From CAVQWT01 sp963717705 (GTDB lineage Bacteria; Pseudomonadota; Gammaproteobacteria; Burkholderiales; Casimicrobiaceae): a stretch of 64,000 nt of DNA. Below are positions 12,251-19,039 of the stretch, in pieces. Position 1 is the first letter of the stretch. Every line of letters starts with the position of its first letter. The stretch lies in NCBI GenBank assembly GCA_963717705.1, contig CAVQWT010000005.1, positions 434,001-498,000 on the forward strand, written 5' to 3'. The position numbers were made by a program, and so were the translations under genes. The notes under the pieces were generated by a model. It saw only the letters and a list, made by a program, of their open reading frames with translations. It was not told the origin of the DNA and made no database searches.

Positions 12251-12976
12251 ATGGAACCCCTGGCCCTCGCCTCCGCCGGCACCGCCGCGCCCGCCCAGGG
12301 CGCGGTGCTGCCGGGCTTCGGCTGGGCGCTCGCCCGCGATCTCAAGCTCGCGCTGCGCTCGCGCGCGGAACTCGGCGTGCAGGTGCTGTTCTACATCATC
12401 GTGGTTTCACTCTTCCCGCTGTCGACGTCGCCCGAGCGCAACCTGCTCGCGACCATGGGCCCCGGCGTCCTGTGGGTCGCCGCGCTGCTCGCGTCGCTGC
12501 TGTCGCTGTCGCGCCTGTTCGCGTCCGACTGGGCCGACGGCACGCTGGAGCAGATCGCCCTGTCGCCGTACCCGCTCGCCGCCGTCGTCGGCGGCAAGGT
12601 CGCCGCGCACTGGCTGTCCACGGGACTTCCCGTCGTGATGCTGGCACCGCTGCTGGGCATCCAGTATTCGCTCGACGGCGAGTCGATCCTCGTGCTGATG
12701 GCGGGGCTGCTGCTCGGCACGCCGATCCTGTCGCTGCTCGGCGCGATCGGCGCCGCGCTGACGCTGGGCTTGCGCCACGGCGGCGGCAGCCTGCTCGCGC
12801 TCCTCATCCTGCCGCTCTACGTGCCGGTGCTGATCTTCGGCGCCGGCGCCGTCGACTCGGTGCGCGCCGGGCTCGGCGCCACCGCCAACCTTTCGCTGCT
12901 GGGCGCGGGGCTGCTCGTCGCCATCGTCGGGGCGCCGTTCGCGGCCGCCGCAGCGGTGCGCATCGCCCTCGACTGA
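12251..12976 (+). CDS. ccmB: Heme exporter membrane protein CcmB
   Basis: CcmB is the six-helix membrane partner of CcmA. The 241-aa product has six clear hydrophobic segments and the conserved CcmB pattern FASDWADGTLEQIALSPYPL between helices 2 and 3. An extended, Ala-rich N-terminus of about 20 residues precedes the conserved GWALARDLKLALR. The ATG at 12251 lies 2 bp after the ccmA stop, so coupling of translation is likely. Downstream, ccmC starts 13 bp after the stop. Confidence 0.94.
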   Translation: MEPLALASAGTAAPAQGAVLPGFGWALARDLKLALRSRAELGVQVLFYIIVVSLFPLSTSPERNLLATMGPGVLWVAALLASLLSLSRLFASDWADGTLEQIALSPYPLAAVVGGKVAAHWLSTGLPVVMLAPLLGIQYSLDGESILVLMAGLLLGTPILSLLGAIGAALTLGLRHGGGSLLALLILPLYVPVLIFGAGAVDSVRAGLGATANLSLLGAGLLVAIVGAPFAAAAAVRIALD

Positions 12977-12989
12977 CCTCACTTCAACG

Positions 12990-13727
12990 ATGAACCTCTT
13001 CAAGTACAGCTCCCCCGCCACGTTCTACCCGCTCGCCGGGAAGATGATCCCGTGGTTCGCGGTCGCCGCCGCGATCCTTGCTGCGATCGGCCTCTACGTC
13101 GGCCTGTTCGTGGCGCCGACCGACGCCACGCAGGGCGAGGCGTACCGGATCATCTTCATCCACGTGCCCACCGCGTGGATGAGCATGTTCATCTACCTCG
13201 TCATGGCGTTCTGGAGCGCGCTGGCGCTGGGGTTCAACACCCGGCTGTCGGCGATGATGGCGCAGTCGCTCGCGCCGACCGGCGCGCTGATGACCTTCAT
13301 CGCGCTGTGGACCGGAGCGTTCTGGGGGCGGCCGACGTGGGGCACGTACTGGGCCTGGGACGCGCGGATGACCTCGGAGCTGATACTGCTGTTCCTCTAC
13401 TTCGGCATCATCGCGCTGCGCAACGCGATCGAGGACACGCGCCGCGCGGACCGCGCCTGCGCCGTGCTGACGCTGGTCGGCGTGGTCAACATCCCGATCA
13501 TCTACTTTTCGGTGCACTGGTGGAACTCGCTGCACCAGGGCGCGACGATCAGCCTCACCAAGGCGCCGAAGATGGCGGCGATGATGCTGACCGGGATGGC
13601 GATCATGGCCCTGGCGGCGTGGTTCTACACCATCGCCGTGTCGTTCTCGCGCGTTCGCTCGATCATGATCGAGCGCGAGCGCGACTCGGCCTGGGTCTCG
13701 GCGCTGCCCGAAGTGCGCCACGGATGA
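12990..13727 (+). CDS. ccmC: Heme exporter/handling protein CcmC
   Basis: CcmC binds periplasmic heme and hands it to CcmE. The 245-aa protein has six membrane helices and the tryptophan-rich WWD heme-handling motif in the periplasmic loop (WGRPTWGTYWAWDARMTS, about 112-129). The two conserved heme-ligand histidines are visible, one in IFIHVPTAWM (His58) and the other in YFSVHWWNSLHQ. The length equals the family norm. It sits between ccmB and ccmD; the 84 bp before ccmD contain only a ribosome-binding site (GAGGTGA). Confidence 0.96.
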   Translation: MNLFKYSSPATFYPLAGKMIPWFAVAAAILAAIGLYVGLFVAPTDATQGEAYRIIFIHVPTAWMSMFIYLVMAFWSALALGFNTRLSAMMAQSLAPTGALMTFIALWTGAFWGRPTWGTYWAWDARMTSELILLFLYFGIIALRNAIEDTRRADRACAVLTLVGVVNIPIIYFSVHWWNSLHQGATISLTKAPKMAAMMLTGMAIMALAAWFYTIAVSFSRVRSIMIERERDSAWVSALPEVRHG

Positions 13728-13811
13728 CCGGGCGGCCCGCGGCCCACCGCGCGCCGCGCATCGACTTGAACGAAACCGACGCAATCGAACGAAGCAACGA
13801 GGTGACGACGA

Positions 13812-13994
13812 ATGGCTGAATTCTTCGCAATGGGCGGCTACGGCTTCTACGTGTGGTGGTCGTACGCGGTGGCGGCGATCGTGGTGATCGCCGAGATCGT
13901 GAGCGTGCGCGCGCGCCGCAAGAGCACGCTGGAGGAAGCGCGGCTGCTGCAACCCGAGACCTTCGCCACTACCGCCACGGGAGGTGCACGATGA
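13812..13994 (+). CDS. ccmD: Heme exporter small membrane protein CcmD
   Basis: A 60-aa single-helix protein. CcmD bridges CcmABC and CcmE and is needed to release holo-CcmE. It starts MAEFFAMGGYGFYVWWSYAVA, which is the typical CcmD opening (F-x-M-G-G-Y-x-x-Y-V-W-x-S-Y), followed by a membrane segment and a basic cytoplasmic stretch (RARRK). The stop overlaps the ccmE start by 4 bp (ATGA at 13991-13994). Confidence 0.93.
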   Translation: MAEFFAMGGYGFYVWWSYAVAAIVVIAEIVSVRARRKSTLEEARLLQPETFATTATGGAR

Positions 13995-14455
13995 AGCCCC
14001 GCCACAAGCGTTTCGCCTGGATCGGCGTCGGGCTGGTCGTGATCGCCGGCGCCGTCGGCCTCGTGCTGCAGGCGTTCCAGTCGAACCTGGTGTTCTTCTT
14101 CTCGCCGTCGCAGGTCGTCGCCAACGAGGCGCCGCAGGGCCGCGCGTTCCGCATCGGCGGCCTGGTCGAGGAGAAGAGCGTGAAGCGCGGATCGGACGGC
14201 CTCACCGTCAGCTTCAACGTCACCGACACCGCCAAGACGATCCCCGTCTCGTACACCGGGATCCTGCCCGACCTGTTCAAGGAAGGGAAAGGCGTCGTCG
14301 CGCAGGGCAAGCTGGGGCCGGACGGCGTGTTCCGCGCGTCCGAGGTGCTGGCGAAGCACGACGAGAACTACATGCCGCCCGAGGCCGCCGACGCGGTGAA
14401 CAAGGCGCACGGCAAGGCGGCGATGGACAAGGCCGCCAAGACGCTGAGCCATTGA
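13991..14455 (+). CDS. ccmE: Cytochrome c-type biogenesis heme chaperone CcmE
   Basis: CcmE carries heme covalently in the periplasm between CcmC and the CcmF/H lyase. The 154-aa protein has one N-terminal membrane anchor (about 8-28) and an OB-fold domain. The heme-attaching histidine is His123 in AKHDENYMPPE, the H-x-x-x-Y form used by proteobacterial System I. RAFRIGGLVEEKSV and VSYTGILPDLFKEGKGVVAQG are family signatures. The start codon overlaps the end of ccmD. Confidence 0.96.
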   Translation: MKPRHKRFAWIGVGLVVIAGAVGLVLQAFQSNLVFFFSPSQVVANEAPQGRAFRIGGLVEEKSVKRGSDGLTVSFNVTDTAKTIPVSYTGILPDLFKEGKGVVAQGKLGPDGVFRASEVLAKHDENYMPPEAADAVNKAHGKAAMDKAAKTLSH

Positions 14456-14508
14456 GCGAATGAATTCATGCACCCGCTGAGATCCACCCAAGTGCCACGG
14501 AGACACGG

Positions 14509-16482
14509 ATGATTCCCGAGATCGGCCATTTCGCCCTGATCCTCGCGCTGCTGCTCGGCGCGGTCCTGGGCTCGCTGCCCCTCGTCGGCGCCGCGAAGCG
14601 CATCCCCGCGTGGACCGGGCTCGCCCGACCGGTGGCGCAGGGACAGTTCCTGTTCGTCGTCATCGCCTGGGGCTGCCTCGCGTGGTCGTTCGCAAGCAGC
14701 GACTTCTCGGTCGCCAACGTCGCCACCAACTCCAATTCGCAGCTGCCGCTGCAATACAAGCTCGCGGCGTCGTGGGGTTCGCACGAGGGGTCGATGCTGC
14801 TGTGGGTGCTGATGCTCTCCGGCTGGACCGTCGCCGTGAGCTTCTTCTCGCGCCACCTGCCCGAGGAAATGGTGGCGCGCGTGCTCGGCGTGATGGGCCT
14901 GGTGTCGGTCGGCTTCCTGCTGTTCATGCTGACGACCTCCGATCCGTTCGACCGCCTGTTCCCGGCGCCGGCCGACGGGCGCGACCTGAACCCGCTGCTG
15001 CAGGACCCGGGGATGGTGTTCCACCCGCCGCTGCTGTACATGGGCTACGTCGGGTTCTCGGTCGCGTTCGCGTTCGCCATCGCCGCGCTGCTCGGCGGGC
15101 GGCTCGACGCCACCTGGGCGCGCTGGTCGCGGCCGTGGACGACGATGGCCTGGTGCTTCCTCACCCTGGGCATCATGCTGGGCAGCTGGTGGGCATACTA
15201 CGAGCTCGGCTGGGGCGGCTGGTGGTTCTGGGATCCGGTCGAGAACGCGTCGTTCATGCCGTGGCTCGTGGGCACCGCGCTGATCCACTCGCTCGCAGTC
15301 ACCGAGAAGCGCGGCACGTTCAAGGCCTGGACGGTGCTGCTCGCCATCTCCGCGTTCTCGCTGTCGCTGCTCGGCACGTTCCTGGTGCGCTCGGGCGTCC
15401 TCACGTCGGTGCATGCATTCGCGACCGACCCGCGCCGGGGCGTGTTCATCCTCGCGTTCCTCGTCGTCGTCATCGGCGGCTCGCTGGCGCTGTTCGCGCT
15501 GCGCGCGCCGAAGGTCAATTCGGGGGGCAACTTCGACGCCGTGTCGCGCGAATCGGCGCTACTCGCCAACAACGCGCTGCTGGTCGTCGCCTGCGCGTCG
15601 GTGCTGCTCGGTACGCTGTACCCGCTGTTCCTCGACGCACTGAACCTGGGCAAGATCTCGGTCGGCCCGCCGTACTTCGACTCGACCTTCGTCCCGATCA
15701 TGACGCCGCTGGTGTTCCTGATGGGCATCGGCCCGCTGGCCAGGTGGAAGCGCGCCGAGCTGCCGGACCTCGTCCAGCGTCTGAAGTGGGCGGCGGTCGT
15801 CTCGGTTGCCACGGCGCTTCTGCTGCCGCTGGTCGCCGGCGAGTTCCGCCTGGCCACGAGCTTCGGCCTGCTGCTCGCGCTGTGGATCGTCACCACCTCG
15901 GTGGTCGTCATCCGCGAGCGGGTCCGCGGCGTGCGCAGCGGCGTGCTCGCGCAGCTCGCGCGCCAGCCGCGCGGCTTCTGGGGCATGATCGCCGCGCACC
16001 TCGGCGTCGCCGTGTTCATCGTCGGCGTCACCCTGGTGAAGAGCTACGAGGTCGAGCGCGACGTGAAGATGAACGTCGGCGACACCGTGGCGATCGCCGG
16101 CTGGACGTTCAAGTTCGAGGGCACGACCGAGACCCGCGGCCCGAACTACCGCGCCGCCCGAGGCAACTTCGACGTGTCCAAGGACGGGCGCTTCGTCGAG
16201 AAGATGCACCCGGAAAAGCGCGTCTACAACGCGCAGGGCATGCCGATGACCGAGGCGGACATCGACAGCGGTATCTTCGGCGACCTTTACGTCTCGCTGG
16301 GCGATCCGGTCGGGGACCAGGGCGCCTGGGCCGTCCGCGTCTACCGGAAGCCGTTCGTCACCTGGATCTGGGGCGGCTGCATCCTGATGGCGCTGGGCGG
16401 TTTCCTCGCGCTGTCGGACCGCCGGTACCGGACGCGGCGCGAGGCCGAGGTGCCGCGCGCGGCCGGCCGGGCCGCGGCGTGA
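14509..16482 (+). CDS. ccmF: Cytochrome c heme lyase subunit CcmF
   Basis: CcmF is the large membrane subunit of the heme lyase that joins heme to CxxCH of apocytochromes. At 657 aa it has the expected roughly 15 hydrophobic segments. The WWD motif lies near residues 235-250 (WGGWWFWDPVENASFMPWL). Conserved periplasmic patterns are SWGSHEGSMLLWVL, DPGMVFHPPLLYMGY and the C-terminal PGKRVY-like region with a last helix (GGCILMALGGFLAL). A good ribosome-binding site (GGAGA) precedes the ATG. Only one ccmF is present in the window, which matters because the nearby octaheme enzyme has a CxxCK site that in enterobacteria needs a separate NrfE. Confidence 0.96.
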   Translation: MIPEIGHFALILALLLGAVLGSLPLVGAAKRIPAWTGLARPVAQGQFLFVVIAWGCLAWSFASSDFSVANVATNSNSQLPLQYKLAASWGSHEGSMLLWVLMLSGWTVAVSFFSRHLPEEMVARVLGVMGLVSVGFLLFMLTTSDPFDRLFPAPADGRDLNPLLQDPGMVFHPPLLYMGYVGFSVAFAFAIAALLGGRLDATWARWSRPWTTMAWCFLTLGIMLGSWWAYYELGWGGWWFWDPVENASFMPWLVGTALIHSLAVTEKRGTFKAWTVLLAISAFSLSLLGTFLVRSGVLTSVHAFATDPRRGVFILAFLVVVIGGSLALFALRAPKVNSGGNFDAVSRESALLANNALLVVACASVLLGTLYPLFLDALNLGKISVGPPYFDSTFVPIMTPLVFLMGIGPLARWKRAELPDLVQRLKWAAVVSVATALLLPLVAGEFRLATSFGLLLALWIVTTSVVVIRERVRGVRSGVLAQLARQPRGFWGMIAAHLGVAVFIVGVTLVKSYEVERDVKMNVGDTVAIAGWTFKFEGTTETRGPNYRAARGNFDVSKDGRFVEKMHPEKRVYNAQGMPMTEADIDSGIFGDLYVSLGDPVGDQGAWAVRVYRKPFVTWIWGGCILMALGGFLALSDRRYRTRREAEVPRAAGRAAA

Positions 16483-16492
16483 GGGGGGTCGC

Positions 16493-17023
16493 ATGAACAA
16501 GAAATTGCTGATCCCCCTCGCGCTGTTCGTCGTCCTCGCGGGCTTCCTCTTCGTGGGGCTGTTTCGCGATCCGCGCGAGGTGCCGTCGCCGCTGATCGAC
16601 AAGCCGGCGCCGGTGTTCACGCTGCGTCAGCTCCACGCGCCCGACAAGACGCTGGGCACCGCCGACATGAAGGGCCAGGTGTGGCTGCTCAACGTCTGGG
16701 CTTCTTGGTGCGTGTCCTGCCGCGTCGAGCACCCGCTGCTGGTCGAGCTGGCGAAGAGCAAGGTGGTGCCGATCGTCGGCCTCAACTACAAGGACGAGCC
16801 CGCCGCCGGCATGACGTGGCTGCGGCAGAACGGCGACCCGTACAACCTGTCGGTCGTCGACCGCGACGGGCGCGTCGGCATCGACTGGGGCGTCTACGGC
16901 GTGCCGGAAACCTTCGTCGTCGACAAGGCGGGCGTCATCCGCTACAAGCAGATCGGCCCGGTGACCGCCGAGGCCCTCGAACAGAAAATCCTGCCGCTCG
17001 TGCGCGAGCTGCAAAAAAGCTGA
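16493..17023 (+). CDS. ccmG: Thiol:disulfide interchange protein CcmG/DsbE
   Basis: A membrane-anchored periplasmic thioredoxin of 176 aa that reduces apocytochrome or CcmH disulfides. The N-terminal anchor spans about residues 5-23. The active site is Cys73-Val-Ser-Cys76 in NVWASWCVSCRVEHP, followed by the acidic-pocket and cis-Pro region GVYGVPETFVVDKAG typical of CcmG. Its TGA overlaps the next ATG by one base (TGATG at 17021-17025). Confidence 0.95.
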   Translation: MNKKLLIPLALFVVLAGFLFVGLFRDPREVPSPLIDKPAPVFTLRQLHAPDKTLGTADMKGQVWLLNVWASWCVSCRVEHPLLVELAKSKVVPIVGLNYKDEPAAGMTWLRQNGDPYNLSVVDRDGRVGIDWGVYGVPETFVVDKAGVIRYKQIGPVTAEALEQKILPLVRELQKS

Positions 17024-17517
17024 TGCCAAACCACACTTCATTGCTCTGCGCCGCCGCGTTCGCGCTGGCCACCCTGCTGACCGCGCCGGCCTCAGCTGCC
17101 GACGCGGTCCCGACCGACCAGGACAAGGTCGCCGCCGCGCGCGCGGTCAGGCTATCCGAGCAGTTGCGTTGCCTCGTGTGCCAGAACCAGACGATCGCCG
17201 AGTCGAATGCCGAGCTCGCGGTCGACCTGCGCCGGCAGGTCAAGGAGCAGATCGCCGCCGGCAGGACCGACACCGAGATAGTGGACTTCATGACGGCGCG
17301 CTACGGCGACTTCGTCCTCTACAAGCCCCCGTTCAAGGCGACTACTGCACTCCTGTGGCTGGGACCGGTGCTGATGCTGCTGATCGGCGCGGCCGTGCTG
17401 ATGTCGGTCGTGCGCCGCCGCCGCCGCAATCCGGCGACGACGCCGGAGCTCACGCCCGAGCAACGCGCGCGCGCGGCGAAGCTGCTTGCGGGCGGCGACA
17501 ACGGGAGCGCCCGATGA
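17023..17517 (+). CDS. ccmH: Cytochrome c-type biogenesis protein CcmH
   Basis: A 164-aa secreted and anchored protein that presents apocytochrome thiols for heme ligation. A signal peptide covers about 1-26 (TAPASAADA). The redox motif LRCLVCQNQ has Cys50 and Cys53, exactly the CcmH/CycL/NrfF signature. One C-terminal membrane helix (TALLWLGPVLMLLIGAAVLM) follows the three-helix domain, and a basic tail (RRRRR) faces the cytoplasm. It overlaps ccmG by 1 bp and ccmI by 4 bp. Confidence 0.95.
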   Translation: MPNHTSLLCAAAFALATLLTAPASAADAVPTDQDKVAAARAVRLSEQLRCLVCQNQTIAESNAELAVDLRRQVKEQIAAGRTDTEIVDFMTARYGDFVLYKPPFKATTALLWLGPVLMLLIGAAVLMSVVRRRRRNPATTPELTPEQRARAAKLLAGGDNGSAR

Positions 17518-18836
17518 TCACCTTCGTCGTCGTGGCCGCGGCGATGCTGATCGTCGCCCTCGCCTTCCTGCTGGTCCCGCTCCTCACCCACCGGTCGGTC
17601 GTCGAGGTCGATCGCGACGCATCCAACCTCGCGCTGCTGCGCGACCAAATGCGTGAGCTCGATGCGGATCTGGCCGCGGGCACGCTGTCGCCCGAGCAGC
17701 ACGTGCAGTCGAAGCGCGAGCTCGAGGCGCGCGTGCTCGAGGAATCGGTCGCAGCCCCGGGCAAGGCCGCGGTCGACACGCGTTCCGGCGCGATCACCGC
17801 CGCCGTGCTTGGTGCGTCGGTCCCGGTGCTCGCCGTCGCCGCCTACCTCGCGTGGGGCGGCATCGACGCGTTCTCGCCGCACCCGGGCGGCGGCGCGGCC
17901 ACGACTGCCGACGGGCAGCACGACCTGTCGCCGGAGAAGGTCGCCGAAATGGTCGGGCGGCTCGCCGCGCGGCTGGAGCAGGAGCCGGGCAACGCCGAAG
18001 GCTGGGTCGTCCTCGCCCGGACGTATTCGTCGATGGGCCGGTTCCCCGAGGCCGCCCGGGCCTACGAACGCGCGGTCGCGCTGCTTCCCGGCGACGCGGG
18101 TCTGCTCGCCGACTACGCCGATGCGCTGGGCGCGACGCAGAACGGCCTCGCCGGCAAGCCGACGCAGATCATCGAGCAGGCGCTGAAGGCCGACCCGACG
18201 CAATGGAAGGCGCTGGCGCTGGCCGGCACCGCGGCGTTCGATCGGCGCGAGTACGCGGCCGCCGTCGCGTACTGGGAGCGGCTGAAGGCGACGGTGCCGC
18301 CGACCGCCCCGATCGCCAAGTCGATCGACGACAGCATCGCCGAGGCACGCTCGCTCGGCGGACTCACGGGTCCGGTCTCCGGGGCGATTCCGCCGCTGCC
18401 CAAGACCGCCGCGGCGGCCCCTCAGCCCGCACCCGCGATGGCGCCCCCGGCGCCGGCAAAATCCCCGCCGCCTTCCGGCGCACCGCTGGCCGGCGCCTCG
18501 GTGTCCGGTACCATCGCGCTCAGCCCCGCGCTTGCGGCGAAGGCCGGCCCGTCGGACGTCGTGTTCGTGTTCGCGCGCCCCGCCGATGGTTCGCGGGTGC
18601 CGCTCGCGATCCTGCGCAAGGAAGTGAAGGACCTGCCGCTCAAGTTCACGCTCGACGATTCGCTGGCGATGAACCCGGCGATGGCGATCTCCAAGCACGG
18701 CGAGGTGATCGTCGGCGCGCGGGTGTCGAAGTCCGGCAACGCCGCGCCGCAGAGCGGCGACCTCGAAGGGCTCACCGCAGCGGTCAAGGTCGGCACCTCC
18801 GGCCTGACGGTGACCATCGACCGCGCGCTGCCCTGA
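17514..18836 (+). CDS. ccmI: Cytochrome c-type biogenesis TPR protein CcmI
   Basis: CcmI chaperones apocytochrome c to the CcmF/H lyase. The 440-aa protein has two N-terminal membrane helices (about 2-24 and 95-115) enclosing a cytoplasmic leucine-rich loop (SNLALLRDQMRELDADLAAG). A periplasmic TPR domain follows (VLARTYSSMGRFPEAARAYERA and partners). After a Pro/Ala linker comes a C-terminal beta-rich domain of about 110 residues (SGTIALSPALAAKAGPSDVVF) that in other CcmI proteins binds the apocytochrome C-terminus. It is the last gene of the ccm operon. A shortened paralogue lacking the last domain lies at 20894-21832. Confidence 0.93.
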   Translation: MITFVVVAAAMLIVALAFLLVPLLTHRSVVEVDRDASNLALLRDQMRELDADLAAGTLSPEQHVQSKRELEARVLEESVAAPGKAAVDTRSGAITAAVLGASVPVLAVAAYLAWGGIDAFSPHPGGGAATTADGQHDLSPEKVAEMVGRLAARLEQEPGNAEGWVVLARTYSSMGRFPEAARAYERAVALLPGDAGLLADYADALGATQNGLAGKPTQIIEQALKADPTQWKALALAGTAAFDRREYAAAVAYWERLKATVPPTAPIAKSIDDSIAEARSLGGLTGPVSGAIPPLPKTAAAAPQPAPAMAPPAPAKSPPPSGAPLAGASVSGTIALSPALAAKAGPSDVVFVFARPADGSRVPLAILRKEVKDLPLKFTLDDSLAMNPAMAISKHGEVIVGARVSKSGNAAPQSGDLEGLTAAVKVGTSGLTVTIDRALP

Positions 18837-18943
18837 ACGCTTCGGCCGTCCGGGGCGGACGCTGCGGCGCAGCGTCGCGGCCGCGCCGGAATTGATGCGT
18901 CCTAAGTTTCGGCAAGCTCCCCCGTCCGGCGCCCAAGGCTGTT

Positions 18944-18957
18944 TGATCTCGATCAAA
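18944..18957 (+). promoter_or_regulatory. FNR/ANR-type operator upstream of the octaheme nitrite reductase gene
   Basis: The sequence TTGAT-CTCG-ATCAA is a perfect match to the FNR consensus palindrome (TTGAT-N4-ATCAA), and the flanking T and A extend it to 16 bp. It lies in the 203-bp gap between ccmI and the octaheme cytochrome gene. An extended -10, TG-C-TAGAGT, is at 18997-19005. The transcription start expected from it (about 19012) puts the palindrome centre at -61.5, a class I activator position. Anaerobic activation by an FNR/ANR protein is the natural reading. No FNR gene is in the window. Confidence 0.85.
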
Positions 18958-18996
18958 TTGCGCGAGGCGACGGACGCGTCCTTCCCGTCTCGCCGC

Positions 18997-19005
18997 TGCT
19001 AGAGT
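18997..19005 (+). promoter_or_regulatory. Extended -10 element of the octaheme cytochrome promoter
   Basis: TGCTAGAGT gives an extended -10 (TGn plus TAGAGT, 4 of 6 consensus bases). The bases at the -35 position (about 18977-18982) do not resemble TTGACA, as expected for a promoter relying on an activator bound at -61.5. The leader to the ATG at 19040 would be about 28 nt and includes the strong Shine-Dalgarno AGGGAGGGG at 19028-19036. Confidence 0.55.
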
Positions 19006-19039
19006 GGTTGCGACACCGCAGATACCCAGGGAGGGGTTC

